A stretch of DNA of 49,903 bases from Candidatus Saccharimonadota bacterium. GTDB taxonomy: Bacteria > Patescibacteriota > Saccharimonadia > Saccharimonadales > Saccharimonadaceae. Made by a program: the position numbers and the translations under genes. The notes beneath the pieces were generated by a model. It did not search any database. It was not told the DNA's origin and saw only the letters and a program-made list of their open reading frames with translations. Below, in pieces: positions 7,031 to 15,649 of the stretch. Within the stretch, counting starts at the first letter, position 1. Every line of letters starts with the position of its first letter. The stretch is from positions 1 through 49,903 of the forward strand of contig JAFRGM010000008.1 of NCBI GenBank assembly GCA_017433855.1, in the 5' to 3' direction.

Positions 7031-7051
7031 ATGATATAATAATTATATCAT
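7031..7051. promoter_or_regulatory. 21-bp palindrome with two mirrored -10 boxes
   Basis: ATGATATAAT and its exact reverse complement flank a single central A, forming a perfect palindrome. The plus-strand TATAAT (7035-7040) serves the CBS gene at 7050. The minus-strand TATAAT (7042-7047) serves the DsbA-like gene ending its frame at 7019. Each predicted start point falls in the other promoter's -10 box, so the two should compete for RNA polymerase. Confidence 0.7.
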
Positions 7052-7622
7052 GTGGCAACGGTTAATGGAAAAAATCGTAAGAATGATTGACGTGAGGCTC
7101 GAGAAATACCGAGTAAAACCAGAGGTGGTAAAGAAGAAATATACGCCAGCTACGTTGGAAGATTTTGTGGAGGTGATACAACGGACGCCAAAGACGATAT
7201 TATCCATGAAGGATAGGGAGCGAATTGCTGCTATTATGAGCTTTGAAGACCGAAAGGTTGCGGATGTGATGGTAAAAAAAGATAAGATGCTCTTTGTGAG
7301 GGCAGATGAAGTATTGGGGCCACTGGTGCTTGATAAATTATACAAGTCAGGTTTTACGAATTTTCCGGTTGTGAATCTACGCGAAAAAGTAATTGGTATT
7401 ATTCATACGGAAGCATTGAACGCCTTGGAGATTCGTAAGGCTGATAAGGCGGAGACTTATGTAGACAAAAATGTATATTACTTGCATACAAATGATGGTT
7501 TGACAAAAGCAATAGAAGAGATTGAACGAACTAATGCTTACTACTTTTTGGTATTGGATGAGAATGAAAAACTAGCAGGGTTTTTGACGGTAGAGATGAT
7601 ATTCAGCTATCTATCTTTATAA
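7050..7622 (+). CDS. CBS-domain pair protein, CorC/CNNM-like
   Basis: The 190-residue soluble protein has a short N-terminal helix and then a segment like the region before CBS domains in CorC/HlyC/CNNM proteins: RERIAAIMSFEDRKVADVMV. Two CBS motifs follow (about residues 75-130 and 135-190), which in this family bind adenine nucleotides and sense magnesium or energy state. The DUF21 membrane domain of full CorC/CNNM proteins is absent. Its ATG is part of the promoter palindrome, 9 nt after TATAAT. Its role cannot be specified beyond probable nucleotide-responsive regulation. Confidence 0.8.
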   Translation: MWQRLMEKIVRMIDVRLEKYRVKPEVVKKKYTPATLEDFVEVIQRTPKTILSMKDRERIAAIMSFEDRKVADVMVKKDKMLFVRADEVLGPLVLDKLYKSGFTNFPVVNLREKVIGIIHTEALNALEIRKADKAETYVDKNVYYLHTNDGLTKAIEEIERTNAYYFLVLDENEKLAGFLTVEMIFSYLSL

Positions 7623-7629
7623 AATGTGG

Positions 7630-7635
7630 TATAAT
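7630..7635 (+). promoter_or_regulatory. -10 box, leaderless aspS
   Basis: TATAAT is followed by an ATG directly (7636) and another at 7642. The 6-nt spacing favours 7642 as the start of both transcript and protein. Confidence 0.65.
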
Positions 7636-7641
7636 ATGAAT

Positions 7642-9444
7642 ATGAGAGTTTTTACTGATGAACTAAATGATTTTTTGGGCCAAGAGGTAATGGTTGAAGG
7701 TTGGGTCAACTCAAGGAGAGATCACGGCGGTTTGATTTTTATTGATTTGCGCGATAACCGTGGGTTGATACAGCTAGTAGTGACGCCGGAAACTGAAGCT
7801 GCGTTTAAGTTAGCGGAGACGGTGCGTGACGAGTTTGTCTTGGCGGCACGAGGGGTTTTGAGAGAACGTGACCCCGAGCTAGTGAATCCAAATATTCCGA
7901 CTGGTAAAATTGAAATTGTGGTAGACGAGTTAACGCTACTCAACCGTTCGGAGCCATTGCCGGTAAATACGCATGATGATGGGGCGGAATCATCTGAAGA
8001 GTTGCGCTTAAAATATCGCTATTTGGACCTTCGTAGGCCTTCGATGCAAAAACGTTTGAAGCGTCGTTCAGAGTTTTATCGTTTTTTGCGTGAATATATG
8101 TATGACCGAGGGTTTACAGAGATTACGACGCCGATTCTGGCAAATTCTTCGCCGGAAGGGGCACGGGATTTCTTGGTTCCGTCGAGATTGCATCCGGGGC
8201 GGTTTTATGCTTTGCCTCAGGCGCCGCAGCAGTTTAAGCAACTATTGATGGTGGGTGGAGTTGAAAAATACTTCCAGATTGCGCCGTGTTTTCGTGATGA
8301 AGATCCGCGTGCGGATAGATTGTATGGCGACTTCTATCAGTTGGACTTTGAAATGTCGTTCGTGAATGATGGTGAGGTGGTGCGTAAGGAGATTCAGCCG
8401 CTTTATGAAAAGTTGACCACTGAGTTCGCTGGTAAAAAGTTAGTATGCAGGAGCGAAGTGGCGAAAAAATACATTCCAGAGGGCGAGACGGTGCCAAGGT
8501 TGCCGTTTACAGTGTCTATGGATGTGTATGGTGTAGATAAACCTGATCTTCGTTATGGCATGGAACTGGTTGAGCTAACTGATGTATTCCAGAATACAGA
8601 GTTTAAGGTATTTAAACAACCTTCGGTAAAAGCGATTTGCGTGAAGGGCGGGGCGAAGTTAACGCGTCGCGAGATTGATGAGTTTACGGAAAAAGCGCGA
8701 AAGTTGGGCGCTGGTGGTTTGGCGTATATTTTATACACCGATGAGGGCGAGAAGTCTCCGATTTTGAAGTTTATGAGCGCCGAAGAAATTGCCGAAGTAA
8801 CAGAGAGAACTGGTGCTAAAAATGGTGATGCTGTATTCTTTGGGGCTGACGAACGCGACAAGGTGAATAAAGTTTTGGGGCAGCTGAGAATTGCGTTTGC
8901 AGACCATATGGGTCTAAAGAATAATGCAGAAGTAGCACTAACTTGGATAGTAGATTTTCCGTTCTATGAGTGGGACGAGAAAAATAAGAAGCTAGATTTT
9001 GGACACAACCCATTTTCTATGCCAAAGGGTGGCTTAAAGGCGTTAGAAGCGGCAGAAACCGTAGAAGATAAACTTGCAATTGTGGCCGATCAGTATGATA
9101 TGGTAATGAATGGGTATGAAGTAGCATCTGGTGCGGTGCGTAATTATAACCCTGAGATTATGTACAAGGTGTTTAACATTTTGGGATATAGTAATGAGTA
9201 TGTAGAAGAAAGATTTGGTGGAATGTTGTCGGCGTTTAAGTTTGGTGCTCCACCGCATGCAGGGGCGGCGCCGGGTATTGACCGAATCTTTATGATATTA
9301 GAGGACGAGGAAAATATTCGCGATATTGTAGCATTTCCAAAGAATGGTAATGGCGTGGACCTCATGATGAATTCGCCGTCTGAAGTTGATCAAATACAAC
9401 TTGACGAGGCACACCTTGCGATTGTGCAGGAAGAAGACGAGTAA
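7642..9444 (+). CDS. aspS: aspartyl-tRNA synthetase
   Basis: The 600-residue class IIb synthetase attaches Asp to tRNA-Asp. It has the N-terminal OB fold (VMVEGWVNSRRDHGGLIFIDLRD) and class II motif 2 with FRDEDPRADR. The bacterial GAD insertion lies at about 280-410, and motif 3 ends in GAAPGIDRIFMILE. Full bacterial-type length. The start at MRVFTDELN is preferred over frames further upstream because of the -10 spacing and family homology. Whether it is discriminating, or also charges tRNA-Asn, cannot be told here. Confidence 0.97.
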   Translation: MRVFTDELNDFLGQEVMVEGWVNSRRDHGGLIFIDLRDNRGLIQLVVTPETEAAFKLAETVRDEFVLAARGVLRERDPELVNPNIPTGKIEIVVDELTLLNRSEPLPVNTHDDGAESSEELRLKYRYLDLRRPSMQKRLKRRSEFYRFLREYMYDRGFTEITTPILANSSPEGARDFLVPSRLHPGRFYALPQAPQQFKQLLMVGGVEKYFQIAPCFRDEDPRADRLYGDFYQLDFEMSFVNDGEVVRKEIQPLYEKLTTEFAGKKLVCRSEVAKKYIPEGETVPRLPFTVSMDVYGVDKPDLRYGMELVELTDVFQNTEFKVFKQPSVKAICVKGGAKLTRREIDEFTEKARKLGAGGLAYILYTDEGEKSPILKFMSAEEIAEVTERTGAKNGDAVFFGADERDKVNKVLGQLRIAFADHMGLKNNAEVALTWIVDFPFYEWDEKNKKLDFGHNPFSMPKGGLKALEAAETVEDKLAIVADQYDMVMNGYEVASGAVRNYNPEIMYKVFNILGYSNEYVEERFGGMLSAFKFGAPPHAGAAPGIDRIFMILEDEENIRDIVAFPKNGNGVDLMMNSPSEVDQIQLDEAHLAIVQEEDE

Positions 9445-9446
9445 AT

Positions 9447-9476
9447 AATAGCACCGGTTTTGGCCGGTGCTATTTT
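9447..9476. terminator. bidirectional terminator aspS / rarA
   Basis: An 11-bp stem AATAGCACCGG / CCGGTGCTATT with loop TTTTGG and short T-rich flanks lies between the convergent aspS and rarA and overlaps the last codons of rarA. Confidence 0.75.
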
Positions 9477-10657
9477 ATTTCGGTAGAATGAAAGATAGTG
9501 GTATCCTTAATGGAATCTGGAAGATAGTTTTTGTCTAGATGAAAACCAGATTCCCATTTTTGGCCTTTGCCGTAGCCAAGGTCGCGCATTAGTTTAGTAG
9601 GGGCGTTGCGTAGCCAAACTGGTACAGGTTCGTTGGGTGTTTTACGTGCGAGGTCTAGTGCGGCGTACCAAGCGTCGGCGGAATCGCGATTTTTGCGTGA
9701 TTTGGATAGGGCAACGCAAGTATGGGCAAGAATCAAACCGGACTCTGGCATACCAACACGTTCAACCGCCTGAAAACAAGCGGTGGCGAGAGAAAGGGCG
9801 CCGTTACCAGCTAACCCAATATCCTCGGAAGCGAAAATTACCATGCGGCGAGCTATAAATTTGGGATCTTCGCCGGCTTCTACCATGCGAGCGAGGTAGT
9901 AAAGGGCGGCATCGGTATCGGAACCGCGCATGGATTTTATAAAAGCTGAGATGGTATCATAGTGATTGTCGCCTTTTTTGTCGTAGCCAGGCATTTTGCG
10001 GCCAGCTGCTTCAATCACAATGTCTCTGGTGATGTGGTCGGATAAAGAGATGGCAAGCTCCAGATCGCCGAGGGCGCTTCTGGCATCACCGCCGGATAAT
10101 TCTGCTAGATAATCTAGAGCATCATCATCTATGGATGTAACGTTTTCGCTCTTGCAGGCGTTTTTGAGGACTTGCAGAATGGCGGATTTGGAGAGAGGGC
10201 TAACGACGACGACGCGCGAGCGAGAAAGAAGTGGGGAAATTACTTCAAAAGAAGGATTCTCGGTGGTGGCACCAATAAGGGTGATAAGGCCAGATTCGAC
10301 GTGGGGTAAAAAGGCGTCCTGCTGGGCTTTGTTGAAACGGTGAATTTCGTCTACAAATAGGACGGTACGGGTTTTGAGATTCCAGTTGGTTTTGGCGCGT
10401 GCAACTACGGCTTCAACATCTTTTTTACCGGCTGTAACAGCGGAGATTTCGATGAAGTCTGCATTAAACTCATGGGCCAAAATACGTGCAAGAGTGGTTT
10501 TGCCGGTGCCGGGAGGTCCCCAAAAAATTAGATTGACCGGCTCGCCTTTTTTGGCAATTTCGGTAAGTATCTTGCCGTCACCGACGATTTCAGATTGGCC
10601 AAGCACATCGCTGAGTTTGGTGGGGCGCATACGCTCCGCAAGTGGCACTCTATTCAT
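9470..10657 (-). CDS. rarA: replication-associated recombination protein RarA (MgsA)
   Basis: The 395-residue AAA+ ATPase of the RarA/MgsA/WRNIP1 family acts at stalled replication forks. It shows the N-terminal [14 protein letters not shown], Walker [10 protein letters not shown], Walker B with [13 protein letters not shown], sensor GATTENPSF, and the C-terminal tetramerisation part ([29 protein letters not shown]). Slightly shorter than the E. coli protein (447). It is leaderless: TATAAT ends 7 nt before the ATG. Confidence 0.95.
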   Translation of the reverse strand: MNRVPLAERMRPTKLSDVLGQSEIVGDGKILTEIAKKGEPVNLIFWGPPGTGKTTLARILAHEFNADFIEISAVTAGKKDVEAVVARAKTNWNLKTRTVLFVDEIHRFNKAQQDAFLPHVESGLITLIGATTENPSFEVISPLLSRSRVVVVSPLSKSAILQVLKNACKSENVTSIDDDALDYLAELSGGDARSALGDLELAISLSDHITRDIVIEAAGRKMPGYDKKGDNHYDTISAFIKSMRGSDTDAALYYLARMVEAGEDPKFIARRMVIFASEDIGLAGNGALSLATACFQAVERVGMPESGLILAHTCVALSKSRKNRDSADAWYAALDLARKTPNEPVPVWLRNAPTKLMRDLGYGKGQKWESGFHLDKNYLPDSIKDTTIFHSTEIK

Positions 10658-10664
10658 AAGGAAT

Positions 10665-10670
10665 ATTATA
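10665..10670 (-). promoter_or_regulatory. -10 box, leaderless rarA
   Basis: TATAAT on the minus strand ends 7 nt upstream of the rarA ATG. Confidence 0.6.
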
Positions 10671-10738
10671 CTAAAAATCTTTACAAAAAGAAATTTTTTA
10701 TGCTATGATTAAGATAAATAATAAAAAGGAGTTATTTT

Positions 10739-11152
10739 ATGTATACATCGTATTTTAGTGAGCCGAGCAACGTAGTAATATCCGATTCAATGACGGCTGC
10801 TGGCGTATTGGGAGTAATTGCGATAATCTTGGCGCTCGTAGGCGGGATTTTGACTTATTTTCTTTTTGTGAGGTCAAATCAAACTCCAAAGAATAAGTTT
10901 TTGGTATGGCTAAAAGATTTTTTGGCATTTAAATCAATGTGGATTGAGCCAATCTTGAAAATATCTTATTACGTTGAAACGATTTTTGTCATTCTATTTT
11001 CGTTTGCGTTGATTAGCGAGAGCTTTTTGTCATTCTTGGCGATGTTGGTTTGTGGCCCAATCGTAGTGCGGTTAGTCTATGAGCTGTTGATGATGTTCAT
11101 AATGATATGGCGCAATTCTCGTGATATTGCTGAGAATACAAAAAAGAAATAA
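10739..11152 (+). CDS. small membrane protein, DUF4282-like
   Basis: The 137-residue protein has a hydrophobic segment near 22-47, a soluble linker, then two closely spaced membrane helices (about 75-95 and 97-125) and a polar basic tail. The part from [16 protein letters not shown] to [10 protein letters not shown] resembles DUF4282 membrane proteins, whose function is unknown; this match is from memory of the pattern. An AAGGAG site lies 7-8 nt before the ATG. Its TAA overlaps the next ATG as TAATG, so the two are translationally coupled. Confidence 0.7.
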   Translation: MYTSYFSEPSNVVISDSMTAAGVLGVIAIILALVGGILTYFLFVRSNQTPKNKFLVWLKDFLAFKSMWIEPILKISYYVETIFVILFSFALISESFLSFLAMLVCGPIVVRLVYELLMMFIMIWRNSRDIAENTKKK

Positions 11153-11376
11153 TGTTAGTAAACGTCCAAGTAAAACCTGGATCAAAGAAGGGGCCGCTTG
11201 TTGAAGCGGCTCTTTCTGGCGAGCTGGTAGTGTATCTAAATGAAAGGCCGCATGACGGAGAGGCCAACAAGGCTTTAATTAAGATGCTAGCGGAATATTT
11301 TGGCGTGGCAAAAAGTTGCGTCGTAATTAAAGCGGGCGAAAAAGCGCGGAAAAAAGTAATAGAAATTATAAAATAA
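11152..11376 (+). CDS. DUF167 / YggU family protein
   Basis: The 74-residue protein matches the DUF167 (YggU) family: [14 protein letters not shown] at the start, [18 protein letters not shown] in the middle and KARKKVIEI at the end. The family is widespread and small with no settled biochemical role. It is coupled to the upstream membrane protein gene by a 1-nt overlap. The hairpin just after it terminates the opposing tRNA operon. Confidence 0.85.
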   Translation: MLVNVQVKPGSKKGPLVEAALSGELVVYLNERPHDGEANKALIKMLAEYFGVAKSCVVIKAGEKARKKVIEIIK

Positions 11377-11395
11377 AAAATCTCCCGTTCGGGAG
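11372..11395 (-). terminator. terminator of the Phe-Lys-Val tRNA operon
   Basis: The stem CTCCC / GGGAG with a 4-nt loop is followed on the minus strand by ATTTTTTATTTT. Its T run on the plus strand is poor, so it mainly serves the leftward tRNA unit. Confidence 0.75.
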
Positions 11396-11416
11396 TCTTG
11401 GTAAATTCTTGGTTTT

Positions 11417-11493
11417 TGGTGGGCGATAGAGGAGTCGAACCTCTGACCTTGTCTACGTCAAAGACACGCTCTAGCCAACTGAGCTAACCGCCC
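11417..11493 (-). tRNA. tRNA-Val (anticodon GAC)
   Basis: Cloverleaf with acceptor GGGCGGT / ATCGCCC, A73, encoded CCA, anticodon stem TGTCT/AGACA and loop TTGACGT, giving GAC. Last gene of the Phe-Lys-Val unit, 12 nt after tRNA-Lys. Confidence 0.93.
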
Positions 11494-11505
11494 AAGTATA
11501 GGGAT

Positions 11506-11582
11506 TGGTGAGTCGGGAGGGGCTCGAACCCTCGACACCGGGCTTAAAAGGCCCGTGCTCTAACCAGCTGAGCTACCGACCC
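11506..11582 (-). tRNA. tRNA-Lys (anticodon TTT)
   Basis: Cloverleaf with acceptor GGGTCGG / CCGACTC, A73, encoded CCA, anticodon stem GGGCC/AGCCC region and loop CTTTTAA, giving TTT. It lies between the tRNA-Phe 3' copy and tRNA-Val. Confidence 0.94.
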
Positions 11583-11593
11583 AATTGTTAATA

Positions 11594-11609
11594 TGGCTTG
11601 GTGGTTCCG
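11594..11609 (-). repeat. partial copy of the tRNA-Phe 3' end
   Basis: These 16 bases are identical to 11638-11653: acceptor 3' strand CGGAACC, A73, CCA and the AGCCA that follows. Just before it on the minus strand is GGCTCCG, which can pair with CGGAACC except for one C-A mismatch. The copy could therefore form a 7-bp acceptor-like minihelix ending in ACCA. It lies between tRNA-Phe and tRNA-Lys in one operon. Confidence 0.85.
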
Positions 11610-11642
11610 TTTACGAAGTTCCGGAGCCAGCAAGTTTTGGCT

Positions 11643-11718
11643 TGGTGGTTCCGACTGGACTTGAACCAGTGACACAAGGCTCTTCAGGCCTCTGCTCTAC
11701 CAACTGAGCTACAGAACC
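11643..11718 (-). tRNA. tRNA-Phe (anticodon GAA)
   Basis: Cloverleaf with acceptor GGTTCTG / CGGAACC, A73, encoded CCA, anticodon stem GAGGC/GCCTT and loop CTGAAGA, giving GAA. Position 37 is G rather than the usual A. First gene of the Phe-Lys-Val unit. Confidence 0.93.
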
Positions 11719-11728
11719 ATCTTCATCT

Positions 11729-11734
11729 ATTATA
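11729..11734 (-). promoter_or_regulatory. -10 box for the Phe-Lys-Val tRNA operon
   Basis: TATAAT on the minus strand, 10 nt upstream of the tRNA-Phe 5' end and divergent from the hisS promoter. Confidence 0.6.
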
Positions 11735-11746
11735 GCACATTTATGA

Positions 11747-11752
11747 TATAAT
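11747..11752 (+). promoter_or_regulatory. -10 box, leaderless hisS
   Basis: TATAAT ends 7 nt before the hisS ATG at 11760. Confidence 0.6.
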
Positions 11753-11759
11753 TGGAAGT

Positions 11760-13031
11760 ATGAAAAGAATAAATACATCCCCAATCTCAGGCATGCAGGA
11801 ATTATTGCCTGCAGCACAAGCTACTTTTAATGATTTAAAAGATAAGATTACAGCTACTTACAAAAAACACGGATATCTAAATATTGAAACGCCAATCATT
11901 GATAGATGCGAGATTTTGCTAGCAAAGGCTGGTGGCGATACTGAAAAACAGATTTATAAGGTGGTTAAGACTGCAGAAGCGAGTGAAGGTGCAGACCAGG
12001 CATTGCGTTTTGATCATACAGTGCCGCTAGCACGTTATGTGGTGGAGCATGAAAATGATTTGCAATTTCCATTCAAGGTTACACAAGTGGGGCGCAATTT
12101 TCGTGGTGAAAGAGCACAAAAAGGTAGATTTCGTGAGTTTTACCAGTGCGACGTGGATGTGATTGGTCGTGGCGAATTGCCACTATACTATGATGCGGAT
12201 GCGATTTCAACATTGTTGGATGCTTTTGATAGTTTTAATTTGGGTACGCCAGTAGTGGCAAGGATTAATAACCGCAAGATTTTGTCTGGTCTGTTAGCGG
12301 GATTAAATTTGCAAGAGAAATCTGGTGACATTTTTGACATTATAGACCATTCCGAAAAAGTGCCGGCAGAAAAAACTGAAGAGGCTTTGGTGGAAATTGG
12401 TTTAAACGAAAACGAAAAAGCTAAGGTTTTGACATTTATGAGCCTAGCGGGGGAACGCGATAAAGTGGTAGAGGGTCTCAAAGGTCTTGGCGTAGAAAAT
12501 GCCATGATGGATGAGGGTATCGAGGAGCTTGATATTGTGATGGGGCTACTTGAGAATGATGGTCGTGCGGAGCAGATACGTGCTGATATGAAAATTGTGC
12601 GTGGGCTAGATTATTACACGGGGACGGTGTTTGAATTTAATTTGCCAGAATATCCTGGTGTAGGTTCGGTATGTGGCGGTGGCCGCTATGAGAACCTTGC
12701 GGAATACTTTACCGAGCAAAAACTGCCTGGCGTGGGCGGGTCGATTGGCCTTACTCGTTTGTTCTATGTGCTAAATGCGAATGGGCTTGTGAAGGATGCA
12801 ACGATTCAGCCGGTAGACTATGCAATTGTGCCGATTTCTGCAGACGAAATGTCTTTTGCTTTGAAGGTGGCGGCAGAATTGCGTGCGGCAGGTAGTAGTG
12901 TAACTATCGTGGGGACGGACAAAAAGCTGGGCGATAAATTAAAATATGCGGCGCAGGTGGCGAAGAAGGGTATCGTCCTGGGTGAGAGTGAAGCGCAAAC
13001 TGGCAAGTACGAAATAAAAGAATTTAAGTAG
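11760..13031 (+). CDS. hisS: histidyl-tRNA synthetase
   Basis: The 423-residue class II synthetase charges tRNA-His. Motif 1 region GYLNIETPIID is followed by the HisRS motif 2 region QVGRNFRGERAQKGRFREFYQCDVDVIG. The histidine-A signature RGLDYYTGTVFEF and motif 3 GGGRYENL / GVGGSIGLTRLF come next, then a C-terminal anticodon-binding domain (PVDYAIVPIS onward). Normal length. Leaderless start. The glycosyltransferase at 13033 begins 1 nt after its stop, so it probably heads a four-gene transcript. Confidence 0.96.
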   Translation: MKRINTSPISGMQELLPAAQATFNDLKDKITATYKKHGYLNIETPIIDRCEILLAKAGGDTEKQIYKVVKTAEASEGADQALRFDHTVPLARYVVEHENDLQFPFKVTQVGRNFRGERAQKGRFREFYQCDVDVIGRGELPLYYDADAISTLLDAFDSFNLGTPVVARINNRKILSGLLAGLNLQEKSGDIFDIIDHSEKVPAEKTEEALVEIGLNENEKAKVLTFMSLAGERDKVVEGLKGLGVENAMMDEGIEELDIVMGLLENDGRAEQIRADMKIVRGLDYYTGTVFEFNLPEYPGVGSVCGGGRYENLAEYFTEQKLPGVGGSIGLTRLFYVLNANGLVKDATIQPVDYAIVPISADEMSFALKVAAELRAAGSSVTIVGTDKKLGDKLKYAAQVAKKGIVLGESEAQTGKYEIKEFK

Positions 13032-13032
13032 A

Positions 13033-13851
13033 ATGAATATTTTGTATTGTGGCGATGATGGAATTAAACGTGGGGTTTTGATTTCGATTTTGTCAATTTT
13101 GATGAGGACATCAAAGACTAACGTTTATAATTTTTATATCGCCACAATAAAATATAAAGACGTGAAACCATTTAAGGCGGAAGCAGCGAAAAGATTGGAT
13201 GAACTGGTAAAAAAATACAATAGGAAAAATTCGGTGCAGCTAATTGATGCGACGAAAGTTTTTGTAGACAATTTGCCAAAGAAAAATATGGGTTCGTATT
13301 TTACGCCATGCTCAATGTTGAGATTATACGCTGATAAAATGCCAGAGCTTGAACATTGTGATAGGATTTTGTATTTAGATTACGATGTGGTTTGCAGAAA
13401 AGATTTTAGCGATTTTTACAATATGGATTTGACTAATATAGAAGCGGCCGGAGTGTTAGATATTTATGGCAAGAATTTTTATCATTATCATGGACTATTC
13501 AAGTTTGACTATATGAATTCTGGAGTAATGCTATTTAATCTTGATGAGTGTAGAAAAACTAAAATGTTTGAAAAAGCCGTGACGTTATGTGAAAAGCGCT
13601 GGATGATGTTGGCAGACCAGGCGGCGCTGAATAAGGCAATTACAAAACGTAAATTAGTAGATAGAAAATATAATGAGCAAGGCGAGAGGCCACATGCGGA
13701 TACAGTATTGCATCATTTTTCGAACAATTTTAAGTTCTGGCCTTATTTTAGAGTGCAAAAAGTAAAGCCTTTTGACGTGGAACGTGTACATAAGGTTTTG
13801 AAAATTACTGAATATGATGATATACTAGAGGCATATAATAATTATGGCTAA
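13033..13851 (+). CDS. glycosyltransferase family 8 protein (first of two)
   Basis: The 272-residue protein has the GT8 pattern: a start MNILYCGDDGIKRGVLISILS, the metal- and nucleotide-sugar-binding DxD in RILYLDYDVV (about 110-120), MNSGVMLFNLDE, and a final catalytic segment with LHHFSNNFKFW. GT8 enzymes transfer glucose or galactose with retention, for example onto LPS core or glycolipids. It is followed by an acyltransferase (8-nt overlap) and a second GT8 gene, which suggests glycolipid or cell-envelope glycan synthesis. The acceptor is unknown. Confidence 0.85.
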   Translation: MNILYCGDDGIKRGVLISILSILMRTSKTNVYNFYIATIKYKDVKPFKAEAAKRLDELVKKYNRKNSVQLIDATKVFVDNLPKKNMGSYFTPCSMLRLYADKMPELEHCDRILYLDYDVVCRKDFSDFYNMDLTNIEAAGVLDIYGKNFYHYHGLFKFDYMNSGVMLFNLDECRKTKMFEKAVTLCEKRWMMLADQAALNKAITKRKLVDRKYNEQGERPHADTVLHHFSNNFKFWPYFRVQKVKPFDVERVHKVLKITEYDDILEAYNNYG

Positions 13852-14668
13852 AGCAGAACTATTCCAAAAAAATATACCAAAAAGTGAACGGGTGTTTTAC
13901 TACGAGTCGGAAGAATCTGACCCAATTAAAACCGATGAGCAAGAAAAAAATATCAAGGTGGGTTTGCCAGAAGATTATGAGTTTATTCCGAAGAATGTTT
14001 TTGTGAGGATGTATTCTGCGGTATTGTTTAGGGTTTTTTGGATTTTTGGGCAGTGGTATGAGCGACATTATTGGAAAATGAAAATCCATGGGCGCAATAA
14101 ATTGAAGGCAGCGCGGGGGAATGGATACATAATATATGCAAATCATACTAATCCGTTTCACGATGTGTTTGGGCCGGCGATTGTGGCCGACAAAAGAATA
14201 TTTACGATTATTTCGCCGGTGAATCTGAAGATTCCGGGTATTGGAAAAATCTTGCCTTATATTGGTGGTTTGCCACTAGGTGAGACTACTAAAGAAAAAC
14301 AGGCTTTTAACGCGGCGGTGGATGAACGATTGGCGCAAAAAAAGTGTTTGGTGATTTATCCCGAGGCTCACGTTTGGCCGTATTATACCGATATACGGAA
14401 GTTTCCGGCAGGAGATAGGTCGCTTAAATATGCGGTAAGAAACAAGGTACCAGTTTTTACGATGACGACTACTTATCATAAACGTAAGAGTGGAGAGCTG
14501 CCGCGTATGGAAGTATATGTGGATGGTCCGTTTTGGTATGATGCCGATAAAAATGACGAAGAAAATATGGCCATGTTGGCGAAAAAAGTTTATGATAGCA
14601 TGAAACAGGATGCGAAAAATAGTACTTATGAGTATTTTGAATATAAGAAAAAGGCAGGAAAGAAATGA
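13844..14668 (+). CDS. plsC: PlsC-type 1-acylglycerol-phosphate acyltransferase
   Basis: The 274-residue protein has the PlsC/LPLAT acyltransferase motifs: NHTNPFHD (the catalytic HX4D) near residue 101, GGLPLG, and YPEAH with the following glycine/phosphate-binding region. These enzymes move an acyl chain to lysophosphatidic acid or a related lipid at the membrane face. An N-terminal extension of about 60 residues precedes a hydrophobic stretch (FVRMYSAVLFRVFWIFG). It overlaps both flanking glycosyltransferases, by 8 nt upstream and 4 nt downstream, so the three are translationally coupled. The real acyl acceptor could be a glycolipid. Confidence 0.87.
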   Translation: MAKAELFQKNIPKSERVFYYESEESDPIKTDEQEKNIKVGLPEDYEFIPKNVFVRMYSAVLFRVFWIFGQWYERHYWKMKIHGRNKLKAARGNGYIIYANHTNPFHDVFGPAIVADKRIFTIISPVNLKIPGIGKILPYIGGLPLGETTKEKQAFNAAVDERLAQKKCLVIYPEAHVWPYYTDIRKFPAGDRSLKYAVRNKVPVFTMTTTYHKRKSGELPRMEVYVDGPFWYDADKNDEENMAMLAKKVYDSMKQDAKNSTYEYFEYKKKAGKK

Positions 14669-15636
14669 GTATTTTTGCAACAGGCAATCCAATAGACAAG
14701 TATACTAAAGTTGTACCAGTTTTTTTGACAATTAACAACGATTATGCCCCGTATGCTGCAGCGTCGATTCATTCTTTGACGCAGCATTGTAACCCCAAAA
14801 GATATTATCGTGTGATAATTTTGCATGATGGATTGTCTTTTGTGAGCAGATTGAGACTCCGAAGTTTGGTGACGAGAAATGTGGCAATTCAATTTAAGAA
14901 AATGACGCACAATTTATATTTGAGGGCGATTATTACGTATTGTACACGCAGGCAAAAAGGTGCTGGAGATTTTTTCTCCAGTGCAGTATATTATTATCGG
15001 GCATTTATTCCACGATTATTCCCAGTGTATGAAAAAGCAATATACATTGATAGCGATACAATTTTGCGCGGAGATATAGGCGAGTTATTTGATGTAGATC
15101 TAGAAGACAAAGCATTGGCAGCAATGGTGGATCCGAAAGTGTCTTTGATTCCTGAGTTTAGAAGATATGTGGATAATGCGGTGGGGGTAAAGCACGATGA
15201 GTATGTAAACTCTGGTGTGCAATTGATGGATCTAAAGAAGATGCGTAAGATGAAATATCTTTCCACGATGATAGATTTAATTAAAAAGTATGATGCAGAT
15301 CTAGTGGCGCCGGATCAAGATTATTTGAACGTGATTTTGGCTGGGCAGATTAAGTTTTTGGCGCCAGTTTGGAATGCAGAGCCGGTGGAGTCTTTGCCTA
15401 AGGGCACAAAATTAGTGCATTATAATCTGTTTAATAAGCCTTGGCATTATAAGAATGTACCACAAGAGAAGTTATTCTGGAATGCTGCGAAAGGGACTGG
15501 TTTTTTGGGGGATTTGAAGCGACAGCAAGAGGCTTTTGATAGTGCAAAGCAAAAAGCTGACCATGCAAAAGTGGAGGCTTTAATCCAAAAAGCCGATAAA
15601 CTAAGTAAGACCAAGAAACCACTAATTAAATTATAA
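14665..15636 (+). CDS. glycosyltransferase family 8 protein (second of two)
   Basis: The 323-residue protein carries the GT8 hallmarks: YAPYAAASIHSLTQH, AIYIDSDTILRGDIGELF with the DSD metal motif (about 130), EYVNSGVQLMDLKKMR, and PDQDYLNVILAGQIKFLAPVWN followed by VHYNLFNKPWHY. The C-terminal 50 residues are a charged Lys-rich helix, perhaps for membrane association. Its ATG overlaps the plsC stop (ATGA). It is a more canonical GT8 than the protein at 13033, so the two may add successive sugars to the same lipid or glycan. Confidence 0.9.
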   Translation: MSIFATGNPIDKYTKVVPVFLTINNDYAPYAAASIHSLTQHCNPKRYYRVIILHDGLSFVSRLRLRSLVTRNVAIQFKKMTHNLYLRAIITYCTRRQKGAGDFFSSAVYYYRAFIPRLFPVYEKAIYIDSDTILRGDIGELFDVDLEDKALAAMVDPKVSLIPEFRRYVDNAVGVKHDEYVNSGVQLMDLKKMRKMKYLSTMIDLIKKYDADLVAPDQDYLNVILAGQIKFLAPVWNAEPVESLPKGTKLVHYNLFNKPWHYKNVPQEKLFWNAAKGTGFLGDLKRQQEAFDSAKQKADHAKVEALIQKADKLSKTKKPLIKL

Positions 15637-15649
15637 TAGCAATAAAAAA

